64,000 bases of DNA. It comes from CAZNXJ01 sp964577115. Its GTDB lineage: Bacteria; Planctomycetota; Planctomycetia; Pirellulales; Pirellulaceae. The notes under the pieces are model-generated. The model was given only the letters and a program-made list of their open reading frames with translations, searched no databases and was not told the origin of the DNA. The stretch spans positions 1-64,000 of the forward strand of contig CAZNXJ010000018.1 in the NCBI GenBank assembly GCA_964577115.1. The letters run 5' to 3'. Both the position numbers and the translations under genes were made by a program. The first letter of the stretch is position 1. Every line of letters starts with the position of its first letter. Positions 62,462-64,000 of this stretch are shown in pieces.

Positions 62462-63949
62462 TTATCCACGGTCTCGCGCGCTCAACTTCTCCAACACCGT
62501 CTCGGCCGCCTGTTCGCCGCTCCGGACACAGAACGGAATACCAACGCCTCGGTAGGCATTCCCTGCCAGTGCGAAGTGGGGAAGTTGGCTCGCAAGCTCT
62601 TCGATACGCGCCACACGACCGAGATGGCCGAGATGGTATTGCGGCATCGCGTTTTCCCAGCGGCGGACGGACGTGAAGAGCGGCTGTGCTCGCGCTCGAG
62701 CCAATTCCGCGAAATCCTCGACCGCAAGGTCCCGAATCGTTGCGTCGTCATGGCGGAGCAGTTCGGGCTGGCAGGCCCCCCCGACGAACAGACGCACGAG
62801 GATGTGCCCGTCCGGAGCGCGGCCGGCAAATTTCTGACTGGCGAAGCTCGCGGAAAGTATACGCCGACGCTCGACGAGCGGCACGACGAAACCAAAGGAG
62901 TCGAGCCGATGCGCTAGATCGGCTCGGCGATAGGCCGCGATGACGATCGCCGCACTGGCCATAGGAATACTCCCGAGGAGTTCCGCAAGCTCGTGCTGCA
63001 TGCCGCCCACAAGCTCGGCGGCGCGATGCGCAGGCGCGGCGAGAATGACGGCGTCGGCATCGAGCGTCATCGGGCCGGAGCTTGGGTCGCGATAGTGAAT
63101 TCGCCAGCGCTGCCCGGCGCGTTCGAGTCGCTCGACGCGGCACCCGAGACGCACGGAACCGGCTGGCAGGCGGCGCGCAACGGCATCCACCAGGCTGCTC
63201 ATCCCTTCGCGCGGTGCAACGAACATGGCATAGCGAGCGCCGCTCGACGTGCGCTCGATCGCGCCACGCAGCGACTGCTGGTGTTCGCGGCTTAACGCAG
63301 CACGGATCAGGCTGCCGTGGCGGCGTTCAAGCTGGACGAATCGATCGAGCGTCGCTTGCATGCTGAGCTGTTCGGGGTCGGCCGTGTAGATTCCGCCAAC
63401 GAGCGGCTGAACGAGCCGCTCGTAGGTTTCCTGTCCGAAACGCCGCCGAGCGAAATCGGCGAGAGACTCGTCGGTCGCTTCCAGACGCGGTGGGATGAAG
63501 CGTTCGGCGAGCAGCCGCAGTTTGCCGCGTACGCTTAGCAGCCGCGTAGCGAGAATCGGCCACATCTGCTGCGGCTGGAGCAGCGTGAAACCCATGGGGA
63601 CGGGATAGAGGCGCTTACCGCGCACGAGCATCGCTCGGCGATAACGTTCGTCCGTCGTAATCAGTTCGCCGCCGAACCCAATTCGTTCACACAAAGCACG
63701 CGCCCAGCGCTCGCCCGTGGTGAACATGTCCGGCCCATGTTCGATGAGGTAGCCATCGCGCCGCTCGGTGAAAAGCACGCCTCCGAGCCGATCCGTGGAT
63801 TCCAACAGGACGAGCTCGCTGCGAGGACTGAGCTCCGTCACGCGATGCGCTGCGGCGAGCCCGCTGATGCCTCCGCCGATGACAACGATCCGCGGTGGGA
63901 ACTCGGTTGCCGTGCGAGGTTCCGGGAGGGGGGCCGAGGCGTTATTCAT
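62462..63949 (-). CDS. hemG: Oxygen-dependent protoporphyrinogen (coproporphyrinogen III) oxidase
   Basis: A 495-residue flavoprotein of the HemY/PPO family in heme biosynthesis. The FAD motif is RIVVIGGGISGLAAAHRV near the N-terminus, with LESTDRLGGVLFTERRDGYLIEHGPDMF and the C-terminal FALAGNAYRGVGIPFCVRSGEQAAETVLEKL. Whether it oxidises protoporphyrinogen or coproporphyrinogen cannot be decided by eye. The first bases overlap the stop codon of the truncated upstream gene, indicating coupled translation. Confidence 0.9.
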   Translation of the reverse strand: MNNASAPLPEPRTATEFPPRIVVIGGGISGLAAAHRVTELSPRSELVLLESTDRLGGVLFTERRDGYLIEHGPDMFTTGERWARALCERIGFGGELITTDERYRRAMLVRGKRLYPVPMGFTLLQPQQMWPILATRLLSVRGKLRLLAERFIPPRLEATDESLADFARRRFGQETYERLVQPLVGGIYTADPEQLSMQATLDRFVQLERRHGSLIRAALSREHQQSLRGAIERTSSGARYAMFVAPREGMSSLVDAVARRLPAGSVRLGCRVERLERAGQRWRIHYRDPSSGPMTLDADAVILAAPAHRAAELVGGMQHELAELLGSIPMASAAIVIAAYRRADLAHRLDSFGFVVPLVERRRILSASFASQKFAGRAPDGHILVRLFVGGACQPELLRHDDATIRDLAVEDFAELARARAQPLFTSVRRWENAMPQYHLGHLGRVARIEELASQLPHFALAGNAYRGVGIPFCVRSGEQAAETVLEKLSARDRG

Positions 63950-64000
63950 CGATACCGAGCAGTTCCGGCGAGACGTTACGCAGGATGTCTTCGGTGTTCG
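63942..64000 (-). CDS. Truncated C-terminus of an upstream gene
   Basis: The last 18 codons of a gene cut by the window edge, reading NTEDILRNVSPELLGIDE and a stop codon (TAA, 63942-63944). The stop overlaps the hemG start codon region by eight bases, so it is probably the upstream partner of hemG. The family cannot be identified from this fragment; a heme gene is a guess only. Confidence 0.5.
   Translation of the reverse strand, partial: NTEDILRNVSPELLGIDE

Overview
This 64 kb, GC-rich window looks like planctomycete chromosome. The evidence is two tandem pairs of PSCyt1/DUF1549-DUF1553 cytochrome-like proteins with Tat-exported DUF1501 partners, a DUF1559 pseudopilin-like protein, several Tat-exported Gfo/Idh/MocA and amidohydrolase proteins, small Cys-rich secreted proteins, and a Ser/Thr kinase joined to a periplasmic sensor domain. 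I see no rRNA, tRNA, CRISPR array, insertion sequence or phage gene. Gene order is mostly short operons and single genes on both strands.

Layout. 1-5.2 kb: repeat-rich left edge, Tat amidohydrolase, a small unknown gene overlapping a convergent methyltransferase, a large membrane-anchored unknown protein, and a small secreted Cys-containing protein with a possibly leaderless mRNA. 5.4-10.2 kb: a secreted protein made of Cys-Cys heptad repeats, facing cysK across a strong terminator; cardiolipin synthase-like PLD; short-chain dehydrogenase. 10.2-12.3 kb: MntR/DtxR-type regulator divergent from a DUF1559 protein and a small lipoprotein, with three near-identical 16-bp palindromes between them. 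12.4-16.1 kb: second Tat amidohydrolase, and a PDZ-PDZ protein with a C-terminal domain resembling Cu/Zn superoxide dismutase. 16.4-25.9 kb: the twin cytochrome/DUF1501 modules. 26-32 kb: DUF4254 protein, HEAT/LRR/PDZ protein, lipoprotein, methyltransferase, RNA methyltransferase, MaoC dehydratase. 32-41.7 kb: folD, sulfite reductase, glycosyltransferase, FAH-family enzyme plus ketoglutarate-semialdehyde dehydrogenase, TPR protein, HD hydrolase. 41.7-45.5 kb: rhamnulokinase with two oxidoreductases. 45.8-51.2 kb: cysH, an Rrf2 regulator, cysD, cysNC, rsmG. 51.2-64 kb: Tat oxidoreductase, kinase-UrtA fusion, a pair of related lipoproteins, a ThDP enzyme, a Cys-rich lipoprotein, 3-methyladenine glycosylase, an N6-adenine DNA methylase, and protoporphyrinogen oxidase overlapping a truncated upstream gene.

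How it fits together. The enzymatic route from sulfate to cysteine is present in dispersed blocks: CysD/CysNC (ATP sulfurylase and APS kinase), CysH, a siroheme sulfite reductase, and CysK. An Rrf2 protein without Fe-S cysteines sits inside the main block and is a candidate cysteine-pathway regulator. Three secreted Cys-rich proteins in the same window are a plausible sink for cysteine, but that link is inference. The most distinctive items are the Cys-Cys heptad-repeat protein with its structured leader, the MntR-box/DUF1559 unit, the PDZ-SOD-like protein and the kinase-UrtA sensor.
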